From Auanema rhodensis (Eukaryota; Nematoda; Chromadorea; Rhabditida; Rhabditidae): 64,000 bases of DNA. How positions within the stretch are numbered: the first letter of the stretch is position 1; each line of letters opens with the position of its first letter. The translations under genes and the position numbers were made by a program. Shown here in pieces: positions 1 through 12,784 of the stretch. Below the pieces are notes generated by a model, which worked only from the letters and a program-made list of their open reading frames with translations, was not told where the DNA came from and searched no databases. Location of the stretch: assembly GCA_964057225.1 (NCBI GenBank), contig OZ059898.1, positions 16,469,267 through 16,533,266 on the forward strand. The letters run 5' to 3'.

Positions 1-516
1 AGGATGTACTGGAGAATGTCTTGAATTTGGAAAACGATTGGAAACAAGATGTTTCAAAACGATTTCTGTCTGTTTCTATAAATAGGTTGTAATTCATATC
101 GAGATCAAGTGTAAGGTGATAAATATGACGGGACACTCTCAGTATGTAACTCCAAACTATAAACGATAGCTCATAAGCTATATTTCATTCCTATTATTAA
201 CTATTAGAAAACACGTTATTCCTATTTATTCATTAGGATGTGTAAGCTATTTGCTTTCAAATTGTAAATCAGAGATATAATAAAATCGATATTACATGAA
301 TTATAACGCCTAGAATGTGGTCATCCTGCCCCGGGCAAAAATTGTAAAGGAAAACAATTGCTCCCCATTAGTGCGGTATCTCACTTTTGGGACAAACCTA
401 ATGAAAACTATAAATGTCTGTCTCACATTTTTCCGGAAATTTCTTTTCTTAGTATTAAACGTTCACAATTAAAAAATAGAAAACATTCATTATATTAATA
501 TATTACAAGATTTTTC
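1..516. other. intergenic, no gene seen
   Basis: I see no convincing exon on either strand here. The right end is the 3' flank of the saposin-like gene. The leftmost part could be the flank or an intron of a gene outside the window. Confidence 0.5.
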
Positions 517-1187
517 TTAAACAAAGGAATATTTACAATGCTTGTGAATAATTTTGTAGCAAGCAGCTGCTGGGTCCTGTTCGGTTTCTTCGATAGCTTC
601 CTGCAACAAAACGTTTTAGGTAACGCGAGGGTAGATAGAAAGTTAGTTATCTATCAACAGAAAGCGTTCACATCATGAATGAACAGATGAGGTAATCAAG
701 TTCTTGGGGTTATATTTTTTCATGTTAATTCATTGGAATGTGCAACTTACATGAGCGATTTTGTCAACCATACTACGACAAGCTCTCTTCTCTACAGGAT
801 TTCTAGAGTATTTCTTATCACATGTGCTTTCCATCTTATGTTCTTCCTCTGCCTAATTTAATCAAAAAGAAAGAAGATTAAAAATATAATTTTTCTCTTA
901 CTTCTCCACATTCAGCATAGGTTTCCGAGATTAGAACTAGATCCAAACACATCTCGCATTCAAAGTCAGTTGAAGCTAAACGTCAGAAATTATTCAAAGA
1001 CCTAGATAAGGTATAAAAACCTTGGCCATCTGTGATCAATTTAAACGATCTTACTGTTTTCTTCGCACCACAGTTATCAGCTTGGCTAATGTCTGCCGGC
1101 ATAGCCAAGGTTGCAACAACAAAGCAAGCTAAATTAACTTTAAAATGATATTTTCATTTATAACTCACCAAGAATGAACAGTTTCAT
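517..1187 (-). CDS. secreted saposin-like (SapB domain) protein
   Basis: This small gene has at least five exons and encodes a secreted protein of roughly 110-120 residues. Exon 1 begins with ATG at 1187 and joins over a 45 bp intron to give a clear signal peptide (MKLFILACFVVATLAMP). Later exons give the cysteine pattern of a single saposin B domain: CEMC, then a Cys before DKKYSRNP, then ACRSM, then ACYKIIHKHC. The frame ends at TAA (517-519). Saposin-like proteins bind lipids or permeabilise membranes, and nematodes use many of them in gut digestion and antibacterial defence; which applies here is inference. The joint between exon 2 (ending near 1062) and exon 3 (starting near 984) is unresolved. 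The obvious GTAAGA donor leaves the wrong phase, so a different donor, such as one inside DNCGAKK, may be used. The UGT gene lies just upstream on the same strand. Confidence 0.75.
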
Positions 1188-1410
1188 TTTCAGAAATGCC
1201 GTTATCACAACTATCCATCATCATTTATTCTTTTTGTCTTATCAGTAAACGGTACTGATTATTGAACTCACATTATCAGACTCGTTAATGCACGTGCTCT
1301 ATTTCTTATGATTGCTCGGGAATAATTTGAAAAGACAAGAATCTATTTATTAAATAATATTGATATGCTTGAATAATTTGAAGGATAATAAATACACGAG
1401 TATTTGACTA

Positions 1411-3611
1411 CTAAAGTGAAATGCAACAAAGACATAAAACAAATACAATTAAATCCAAATAGAAATGCGTGATCCAGCTAATTTGAACTCCTTTTATTTT
1501 GTACTGTGGAGATGATTTAGATGTCAAACGAATGGCTCGTTCAACGTAAAACAGTGCTCTCTCAAGTTCATCCATTGGTTGGTCCAAATATAAACTGTAA
1601 TCATGCTCAACTTGCGCTTTGAACGAGGGGTTGTAAGCAACCTGAAACGAATTTTATGATAAAAAATACAATTTGGAAAAACTAAAATACCTCTTTAATA
1701 CGAGATTTTATTCTCTCAACGGTTAGTTCATTTTTATTTAATGGTACAGCAAATTTCCTTTCAACACCCATACGACAATTATATGCTTGTTCAGCAAAGA
1801 TTGGCAATATCACCATTGGAACTTTAGCGCAGAGAGATTCACGAAAACTTAAATTGAATTCCTTACAATAACTAGTTCCCTTTTTTAGTAAAAAAAACCT
1901 TTTAAGACCTCCATGAGATACAAAAGTAGCAGTAAGTTTGTGTTTTAACAAAGCACCTTGGTTTACCCATTTCACTGTTTTGACATGAGATTGGAAATTA
2001 AAGTCATCTGCTGAATATACAAAAACAATTCTAAAAAACTTAGTTTTGAAAACTGTTCCAGTGAAATACCACACTTAAATTCATCTAGCTCATTAAGAGC
2101 ATTAAATAGAGCTTCTTTTTTCTCATCTGGTGCTGTTCTCCAATCTACTATTGAACCAAAAGCGACATATATGAGTTCTTAAAATTAAAGCGAGTTTTAA
2201 TTAAAATCGTAAAAATAAAACTTCTCGAATCTTGGTTTATAAACTTCAGTAAATCATCATCAATTTCGTTATTTGTTCTCTGTAAACAGTGAGCTCCCAT
2301 GGATATAATTGAACTTGAACCTATTAATAGATTAAGATTTTTTTTTTTCAAATTAAGAACCTGGTGAAGGAAAACCAAATTCATCAATATTATCTGTTAA
2401 AATATATGCACTATCGTGATTATGCTCTTCGAAAGAAAATGGCTTGCCAATCAACTTCTTATACAAATTTAAATGTGATGGTACTGAAATCGTTAAATAA
2501 ATATTTAACTTGAAATGTGAAGAAGAAAAAATACAGCGAATAAGAAAATTAATTGTTTCCAATGCTTCATCCCAAATCTGATCTATTCGTTCAAAAATGT
2601 TGGTCGGATCATAAGGCTTGTAATCATGGTGAGGAAGCGAAGGAAACATAGCTGTTCTTGCAGTTGGATTAGCACCTACAAAAAATGTAGAATAAAAACA
2701 TAAGTTTTCCCAAACCTAAGCTGATTGATGCAGCAAGCGAATTAAACATAACACTAGTGTGCGTTATAACATAAGGTATGCCTTTGTCATACAGTGCTTT
2801 AGAAATATAATAACCATGATTATTATCCATCACTAAAAATAACGAAATGTTTTGATGGAAAAATCTATAACAAATTCAAAGTTGCCATGCAACATGAACT
2901 CAACTTAAAAATACATTTTCATAAATATCAAGGCACAAAAATGTGAAAAAAATATTACTCACTATCTACCACGATCAAATCCCATGAACCTTCTAGTGCC
3001 GCTATATACTATATCTTAATTTCAGTAATGAAAAGCGTATATTTATGTATACCTTTGCATGTTGTTGTTCATAGGATAATTGAAAGGAATCTTCAACATA
3101 TATAAAAGATGTCCATAAATCATATCCACGCCATTGATCTTTCCATTTTTTGGCAAAAAACTGCAATAAAAAGAATCAAACTGTTTTAAATATGTATGCA
3201 AACCCTACGTTCGATGACGGTTTTTCTATTTTGGTATGGTTTACATGAATACATTCTAAAATATAAATATATATATATAACATTATTATGGTATTTTTGA
3301 CTTATATTCTCAGGATATGTAATGCTTTCTTTTATACCGCCATTTAAGTCTAAAAACGTTATTTTATGTCCGGCATTATTGAGTCTGAAAATAATTCTTG
3401 TACAGCGAATTAGAAATGTTCAAGTCCTTTTTACTTTGGTTACATTATCACTAAATATGACTTTAAATTAGGTTAATCGTTGGCTTTACCTCAAAGCTAA
3501 TGGCATCAAACTCCAAATATGGCTTGGTGATTCTCTTTTTGGAATGAATAAAATATTAGAACACGATATCGAATGGATAATACTAAATAATAAAAATGCA
3601 AGTAATACCAT
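1411..3611 (-). CDS. UDP-glycosyltransferase (UGT family)
   Basis: Type I membrane enzyme of the ER that transfers a sugar from a UDP-sugar to small lipophilic molecules (detoxification, steroid or xenobiotic conjugation). ATG at 3609-3611 gives a signal peptide (MVLLAFLLFSIIHS) followed by the N-terminal acceptor-binding half, with PSHIWSLMPLALRL joining over an intron to NNAGHKITFL. The C-terminal half has YVAFGSIVDW and the nucleotide-sugar signature: KWVNQGALLKH, then FVSHGG, then SFRESLCAKVPMVILPIFAEQ. A hydrophobic tail near the end (HFYLDLIVFVLCLCC) is the usual membrane anchor; stop TAG at 1411-1413. About nine or ten exons are separated by introns of roughly 40-60 bp. All blocks I expected were found in order, so the gene looks intact. 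It diverges from the nuclear receptor gene, with about 980 bp between the starts. Substrate cannot be told. Confidence 0.88.
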
Positions 3612-4588
3612 CTTCTGAAATGGTAATATTGTACTATTTAAATTTGTATGACAGAGACAACATACAAAGAAAAGAAATCACTTAAACAAAACTGATATCC
3701 AAAAAGTAACATAATTTAACTTAGTAAGATTTTTGAGTTATTTTTTTAAATAACACTGTGAAAGCGCCAGCTTGTTCTGAATATATGATTTGTAGTAAAG
3801 GATTATTAGAATACAAAACTCATAAGAACAATTTGAAAATGATATTTAAGTGAACTAATCATTCAGCATATTGAATAATATTTAATTCACTTTTTAAATT
3901 TCAAAATTGCTTTTTTGCTGCTCTATTTATTTGTTTTACAGTTTAGTAATTTTTAATTCATTCACACACTTTTATTTACAGAATATATTTAGAGAACCAT
4001 TTAATAATAATCATATTCAGGTATCCAAAATAGCGGTGTTTCGGGGCAGGCAGGAACTAGAAATGAAACTTGTCATCTGTCAGCGTTTGGCTTATCAGTC
4101 ACCGCCACCTTATTCATGAAATCGGCGCGGACAGAACAGGGTAGAACTTTGGTTTAATTTACCCTCTCCGTTTCAACTGTCTCTGAAAACACTTCTCACC
4201 CCATGTAAATGATCTTTCCTATTATTCATAAAAATTAGCGAGTCCTTGAAAAGTGCTTAATTCTAGTGATCATCTCAAAGTCTCATGCTATCTCACTAAA
4301 TTGAAAGACGCTATCTCTGTATCTTAAAATAATGGCAAAAATGACATCATCAATATAGTTATTTCGCATTGATCTATTATGGATTATTGATAAAACATTC
4401 ATTTATTAATATATTTCAATTATTACTATTCTAACTAAAGATATTATAAATTATTTTAAAGATAACATCTTATGGGAAAAACGTTTCCTTATGTTACATA
4501 CTACCATAATTTTATTGATTTTGAAACACATTTCTTGATATGACTGATTCATTTGATCAATCTGAAGTTATATACTTCCAGGTCACAA
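3612..4588. promoter_or_regulatory. divergent intergenic region between UGT and nuclear receptor
   Basis: About 980 bp separates the start of the minus-strand UGT gene from the first recognised exon of the plus-strand receptor. It should hold both promoters, and possibly a missed upstream exon of the receptor. A 70-codon frame at 3907-4119 has no protein-like features. I see no specific motif that I can defend. Confidence 0.35.
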
Positions 4589-6368
4589 ATGCCACAGAGA
4601 CAAAGGATGAAGCCGCCCTGTGCTGTATGCGGAGAACGAGGTGATGGAGCACATTTCGGAGCGGAAGCCTGTCGGTAGGGCTAAACCTTTACTATTCTTA
4701 ACTTAACTCGTAACACTTTTATATCTTATCTTTATTTTCATTTTACTAGAATTTGGTATCAAATTTTGCTTTTCCTAGAGCATGTGCAGCTTTCTTCCGA
4801 CGTTCCGTAGCTCTTAGAAAAACTTATGTATGTCGTACAGCTAGGGTGTGTTCTATATCATCAGGTTCATAACGGGTGTTCAATTATTGTCATACTTTTC
4901 AATAATTCAATTTACATTTTTTTAAATTCTCTTTTAGCTGGTCGATGTATGTGTCGGGCTTGTCGGTTTGAGAAATGTTTAACAGTTGGAATGCAAAAAA
5001 CAGGTTATCACAGTAATTTTAATTGAAATATTTACCAATGCTACAAAAACAGTTAACATACCTTTATTATGTAACCATTATGCTACTTTAAAAATTGCTG
5101 TTTAGCTGTACAACGTCATAGGGATATGCTTGGAAAACGTAATGATGGTTTAATTAATCGAACAGACTTCCACTCTTCTCCGGTAATTATAATTGAAAAA
5201 AAAAATTATTTCCTATTTTAAGGAGCCCTCAATTTTGGGAACAGATCAAAACATGCCTTTACTGAATAGATTTTTTGAGCAATATTCCTTATTGGAACAA
5301 AAACGTCAAAAATATCATCATGGAATTTCAGATGAATATCAGGTATAACAAAAATAAACAAGTACTGTTCAAACTGTTCAAATATAATTATGAAAGATAA
5401 CATCTAACAATTTTAATGGGAAAACATAAGCACAAAAGTAAACCATTTTTTCAGAAATCATATTCAAAAGCTTTATCATACAAAGAAGCTAATAGGATAA
5501 ATGTGAAGGAAATTCCTTGGATAATTGATGTTGTCGTTAACACGTTTTCAGACTTTGCTTCCTTAGATAGTTCTCAAAAAGTCAGCATATAGCCTGCTTA
5601 TTTTATTCTAGATATTAAAAGCTTTTTTTAAGAAACTATTGTTTGGGGCATTTTATTTACCATTCATGTTGCTTGAAACGGGATATTTCGCCACATTAAA
5701 AGGTTATTTGCTATCTGAAATTTAGTAAAACGTTTTTATAACTATCCAGATAGATCAGACATTTTATACTTACCGTCAGGCGATTTTGTTGATGCTCGAC
5801 ATCCAGAAACATTCTATGTAGATCTCGATGGAAAACAACACATGCCTACTGAAGAAGCCGTTAGGTGACAATGATCATTATTTCTTATTGAAATTTGCTT
5901 TTATAGATTATTCGCACCTTCCTTTAACATTTATCGGCGGAATATTCTTGATCCTATGAGGGAATTAAGGGTAACCAACTTTGAATTTTTGACTCTCTGC
6001 TGCTTTAGTTTATGGGACCATGGTAAAAATTAATCATTTTGGCGAAGACTATAATTATCTTTCAGGTTTAGAAGGCCAAACAAAAGATTGTGAAATAGTT
6101 TCGGATAGAATAAGGAAGCAGATAGTTGATGAAATATCATATTATCATAAGCATGTAGTACAATGCGTGGAGCCTACTGCTCGCCTTGCAAGTCTTTTCA
6201 TTTTGCTTCCTGCTTTACAAGTATCCTGTAAAGTGATAATGAATATCTAATTGAATAAAGTTTCAGAGAGCTGTTCGTCGATTTCAAGAAGATGTTGAAA
6301 TCAGTAATGTCTTTAACGCATATTCAGTTGATAACGAATTTTACGATATAGTTAACGGAAGACTCTAA
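4589..6368 (+). CDS. nuclear hormone receptor (NHR family)
   Basis: Ligand-regulated transcription factor. The DNA-binding domain is complete across three exons. The first zinc finger has CAVCGERGDGAHFG then EACRACAAFFRRSV; the second has YVCRTARVCSISS spliced to AGRCMCRACRFEKCLTVGM. This C-x2-C...CRACRFEKC pattern is the expanded nematode NHR type. A linker (HRDMLGKRNDGL) follows, then a ligand-binding domain with IPWIIDVVVNTFSDF near its start and the helix region RELRVTNFEFLTLCC, SLWDHGLEGQT, ISYYHKHVVQ and TARLASLFILLP. Stop TAA at 6366-6368. Introns of about 40-110 bp keep phase throughout. ATG at 4589 sits 9 bp after a CAG acceptor-like site, so translation may start here or in an unseen upstream exon. 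It converges on coq-4, with only 29 bp between the stop codons. No ligand or target can be inferred. Confidence 0.88.
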
Positions 6369-6397
6369 CATATAACAATAAATATTCGACAAATAAA

Positions 6398-7263
6398 CTA
6401 AAATGATGTCTTTTGTAAAGATTGTACTCCAAGCTTAGCATGAAGATCAGGCAAACTGCACTCCCAATGATTTTCCCAATCAAATGCAATAAACAATCGT
6501 GATGAATTGGCTTGCTCTATTACCCATGGTAAATATTCAGACAAAAGTTGCTCGCGATTTCTGTAAAAGAACCTTAACTTTTTTTCTGAAAAATTATTGA
6601 ACAAACTTCTTCTTAAGGCGAGCCCCACCCAATATTGCGGCAGAAATACACATTGGAAATCCTAATTGTATAGCCTCAAAATATTTAACAGCTACCTAAA
6701 TATATATATATATATATGTATAATAAAACAAAAAAACCTCGCCGATCATATTAGTTTTCATTTGAAGAACAATATGAGTGAAGTCGTGCGTTTCGCGGTA
6801 CCTTTGCATGACATAAAGATAATCTGGATCATTGATGTATTTCACAACAGGTCGAGCATCAGGGGACGTTTTCAAATGTTCAAGAAACCTGCACACAAAA
6901 AGCACTGAAGATTAATCAACAATTTAAAAAATTAACCTATAATACTCCTTGCCCAAAGTACCATTGGGTAGTGATTGTAGATATTTTCGATCAATTGTAG
7001 AATTATTTATTCTGGGCTGTTCTTTAAGAAGTTTAGCTCCGGTTGCATCTTTTTCCATACGATATCTTTATGTGAAAATTCCGATTGCAAGAAAGTAATA
7101 TTTACTTGATATTCTTTAGAATGAAAGGGAAAGCCGTTGCTTCTCCCATTGCTGCTACCATATCTCCTCGTTTTGGATCGCGGATAGCGGCAGCGGCAGA
7201 TCCAAGTCCAAGTAAAACTCTTGAGGTAAACGATAACGGAATATGTGAGTTGTACAGCATCAT
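6398..7263 (-). CDS. coq-4: ubiquinone biosynthesis protein COQ4
   Basis: COQ4 is a mitochondrial matrix-side protein needed for coenzyme Q synthesis; it organises the CoQ complex and has been linked to C1 oxidative decarboxylation of the ring. The N-terminal part reads [20 protein letters not shown] then [19 protein letters not shown]. An intron is followed by [31 protein letters not shown], and the metal-site motif HDFTHIV with E a few residues on in TNMIGE. Next come [20 protein letters not shown] and [20 protein letters not shown]. Stop TAG at 6398-6400. The two in-frame ATGs at 7258-7263 give a protein with little presequence; an upstream extension without ATG is open in frame, so the true start is uncertain. 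The gene lies 61 bp after the stop of the DNL zinc finger gene, with a TGTTCAG acceptor in between, suggesting an operon. Confidence 0.9.
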
Positions 7264-7289
7264 ATTGCAAATATCCTTCAAATAGTAAA

Positions 7290-7300
7290 CTGAACAGTTT
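7290..7300 (-). promoter_or_regulatory. probable trans-splice acceptor before coq-4
   Basis: On the minus strand an AAACTGTTCAG acceptor lies about 26 nt upstream of the coq-4 ATG, inside a gap of only 61 bp after the previous stop codon. In nematodes such a site usually receives a spliced leader in a downstream operon gene. This is inference without transcript data. Confidence 0.5.
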
Positions 7301-7324
7301 AATATGTGAAGTAATTATTTTACC

Positions 7325-7798
7325 TTATTCCACAGTGGTAGTTCCGTCAGGGGTAAACTGAACTCCTCTTTTAACTTCTTCACCTCTTTCAGCAAGAATT
7401 TGTTCAATGTTTTTCCCCTTTAAAAAAAAACAATTAATTCAACTACTTTTGAAAAACCATTGAGTCATACCTTGAAATCTTCAAACCACCCCAAATGATC
7501 AGCTATAATGTGATGGTTACTACAACCAGTACAAGTAACAATAACCACACCCTTTTCGTATGATGATCTTGAGAATGTCTTGGGACCCTAAACTTGGTTA
7601 TATACAAAGTAAAAGAAAAATAAGTACTTGTCTGGATCCGCAAACTTTGCAAGTATATTGAATAGAGAGTTGAGGAGTTTGTCTTCCAAGTTCTTTTGGA
7701 TTACAGAGCAATCTAGTTGTTTGAAAATGACGTTGAAAACTCACAGGTTTAAAATATAAGCTACACAAAACTTTACAAGTCGACAAAGATTTCAGCAT
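7325..7798 (-). CDS. DNL-type zinc finger protein (Zim17/Hep/DNLZ, mtHsp70 escort)
   Basis: Small mitochondrial zinc protein that keeps matrix Hsp70 soluble. The start at 7798 gives a presequence-like N terminus rich in Arg, Ser and hydrophobics ([14 protein letters not shown]). The zinc domain begins [11 protein letters not shown], is cut by an intron, and resumes [19 protein letters not shown] then [16 protein letters not shown]. The four Cys are in two CxxC pairs as in the family. A further intron is followed by [17 protein letters not shown] and the stop TAA at 7325-7327. The family hallmark ADNLGWF is ADHLGWF here, so Asn of the name-giving DNL motif is His. The gene sits between mcm-7 and coq-4 on the same strand, with a TTTATTTTAG acceptor 6 nt before its ATG. 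Confidence 0.88.
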
Positions 7799-7804
7799 AA
7801 AGCT

Positions 7805-7814
7805 CTAAAATAAA
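7805..7814 (-). promoter_or_regulatory. probable trans-splice acceptor before the DNL zinc finger gene
   Basis: Minus-strand TTTATTTTAG ends 6 nt upstream of the start codon, 184 bp after the mcm-7 stop. The position and pyrimidine-rich form fit a spliced-leader acceptor of a downstream operon gene. Confidence 0.5.
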
Positions 7815-7982
7815 GGGTAGTTATATCTTTGTACGTAACATTTTTGGTTTAATATAAGTTGTAGGATTAGTAACCAAGAAATACAGTTTCCAACACACAT
7901 CGAATTTTTATTGCGTATAAACATTGTAGGGGCGCATAATACATTGGCATGGAGATCAAGATTACTCAACGAACTGTTAGTA

Positions 7983-10879
<2,897 letters not shown>

Positions 10880-11034
10880 TGTAATATCAGTAACTTTAAA
10901 AAATATTTATTAAAATAATATTACAATACAGTTTAATTTAGGAATATGAAATAAAATCGAACTCTCTTCGGTTAAGTTGAAATAAATAAGTAATTAAGCA
11001 TTAGCTTTTTTTTGAACAATATCGCGCATTATGC

Positions 11035-11044
11035 TTTCCCGCGC
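11035..11044 (+). promoter_or_regulatory. E2F-type site
   Basis: TTTCCCGCGC matches the E2F/DP consensus TTTSSCGC exactly. It lies about 155 bp from the mcm-7 ATG and 142 bp from the CDK ATG. Confidence 0.6.
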
Positions 11045-11056
11045 AAATCTTGAATA

Positions 11057-11067
11057 GCGCGCGAAAA
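11057..11067 (-). promoter_or_regulatory. E2F-type site, opposite orientation
   Basis: Plus-strand GCGCGCGAAAA reads TTTTCGCGCGC on the minus strand, which contains TTTCGCGC, a match to TTTSGCGC. It is 12 bp from the first site and in the opposite orientation. Confidence 0.6.
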
Positions 11068-11185
11068 TTTCTTTATTATTTTCATATTATCGCTAACAAC
11101 ATTGCTAACTGTATATTATAATTCTTTGCTTAGTAATCATCAATTTTAAATTGTTTGAAGCATTTTTTGAAGTTTTACTTTCGAG

Positions 11186-12459
11186 ATGATGAATGTTGAT
11201 GAACTTTCGAAGTTTGCCAACTTAGAAAAAATAGGAGAAGGAACTTATGGGGTTGTCTTCAAAGGTATTCACCGAAAGACTGGAATGAAGGTAGCTTTGA
11301 AAAAAATTAAATTAGACGTGTAAGATTACAACTGCGAAGTATTTAATTATAATCTATGTAAAGTGATGGGGAAGGAGTTCCAAGTACTTGCATTCGCGAA
11401 ATATCTCTACTAAAAGATCTCAATCATACTAACATTGTACGTTTGTATGATGTTATTCATGCTGGTATGGGCTTATTTTTCTAGCGTATAAATTCAAATT
11501 TGTATAGAAGATCGTTTGTTCCTTATATTTGAATTTGTTGATAGAGATTTGAAAGGGCTTCTTGATTTGCTACCTGAAAAAAAATTGCCAATTGAATATG
11601 TCAAGATAAGTTCTCTTGCTTCTTAATATATTAAGTATTTTTCACAGCTTTGTTTGGCAGTTGTTGCAAGCTATTGCGTATTGCCATACAAGAAGAGTTA
11701 TTCATCGTGACTTGAAGCCACAAAATCTTCTTGTTGATTCCAATGGAACCATTAAGCTGGCAGATTTTGGATTAGCCAGGTTTTTCTGTTCTTTTTTCTT
11801 ATTGTATTTTTTCTCAGAAACTTTTCAATGCCTAGTAGAGCATATACACATGAAGTAGTAACTTTGTGGTATAGGGCGCCTGAGGTAAGTTTTCTAATTT
11901 CATCCGAATTAGAACAAAGTTTTAGGTTTTATTGGGTGGCAGATATTATTGTACGGGATTAGACATGTGGAGTTTGGGTTGTATTTTTGTGGAAATGGCT
12001 ACCGGGGATTCCCCTTTCCAAGGGGATTCAGAAATAGATCAGCTTTTCAAAATTTTCAGCTTATTAGGCACTCCTACAACTGAGGTTCAGGATGATTTTT
12101 GTGTTTCTTAAGAGAATTATGAGTTTTAGATTTGGCCTGATGTAGATTTACTACCGAATTTCAAGCATGTTTTCCCCAAATGGAAAATAAATGAGGATAA
12201 TTTAAGAAGAGCTATGGGATCTTTAGATGAAGACGGAGTAGCATTAGCACGTGTGCGTTTGTGTATATTTTATAAATTAGATATATATATATTGATTTTA
12301 TCTGTTCAGGATATGTTAGCTTATCATCCTGAAAGTAGAATAACAGCGAAAACGGCTCTTGGTCATCGATATTTGAGGAATTTATCACTAGCTCCACCAG
12401 AAGTTGGCTCTTTAATTCATAAAAACACTAGGAGTACTCGGTCAAAATTGCAGCATTAA
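11186..12459 (+). CDS. cyclin-dependent kinase, CDK1/CDK2 class
   Basis: Cell-cycle Ser/Thr kinase partnered by a cyclin. ATG ATG at 11186 starts [20 protein letters not shown]. The glycine loop GEGTYGVVF carries the Thr-Tyr pair that Wee1-type kinases phosphorylate in the family; VALKKIKL holds the ATP-site Lys. The cyclin-binding helix is PSTCIRE instead of the usual PSTAIRE. Then come HRDLKPQN (catalytic loop), DFGLAR, and an activation loop ending [14 protein letters not shown] with the CAK-target Thr. [23 protein letters not shown] and [11 protein letters not shown] follow, and the tail ends TRSKLQH with stop at 12457-12459. Introns are short and phases match. The LDEDG and RITAK segments look somewhat more CDK2-like than CDK1-like, but I cannot assign the paralog. 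It shares its promoter with mcm-7. Confidence 0.9.
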
Positions 12460-12784
12460 TAGTTTATCTGTTTGCATACCCCTGATTTTACTTATGTTGC
12501 AAGTCATGTTTTATAAGTGATCTAGTTAACGTTTATAATATTAATAGTTCCTATTCATAAAAGAAAATTAATATCGAATACGCAATACAACTTGCGTACT
12601 TACGTTTTCCATCATGCCATATGCTATACGAGTGATGCTATTAATTCTTTGTTATATGTAGTAATTTTCTATTAATATACATATAAACATTTTTTAAATT
12701 ACAATCCAATATCGAAAACTGTTGTTTTTTTCAATTGAAATACTTTCATTTTTAATAAGTTTTTCATTGATATTTGTTTCATAG
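12460..12784. other. intergenic between CDK and RagC genes
   Basis: About 325 bp of AT-rich DNA between two same-strand genes. It contains a polypyrimidine stretch ending in CATAG directly before the RagC ATG, a possible splice-leader acceptor. No gene is seen. Confidence 0.45.

Larger units (their letters stand above)
10880..11185. promoter_or_regulatory. bidirectional promoter of mcm-7 and the CDK gene
   Basis: Only 306 bp separate the two start codons, which point away from each other. The segment contains two short GC-rich motifs (11035-11044 and 11057-11067) in otherwise AT-rich DNA, each matching the E2F consensus. Shared control of two S-phase genes is inference from these motifs and the gene pair. 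Confidence 0.7.

Noticed and set aside
3907-4119. 70-codon plus frame between UGT and the nuclear receptor
   Set aside because: Phe/Tyr-rich translation of AT-rich DNA, no splice partners, no family resemblance.
5700-5725. A 23 bp intron in the nuclear receptor
   Set aside because: Too short to be spliced. Using the next acceptor gives a 47 bp intron that keeps frame (LKDRSDILYLP).
5970-6008. An intron after MRELR in the nuclear receptor
   Set aside because: Reading straight through gives the conserved receptor helix sequence ELRVTNFEFLTLCCFSLWDH, so there is no intron here.
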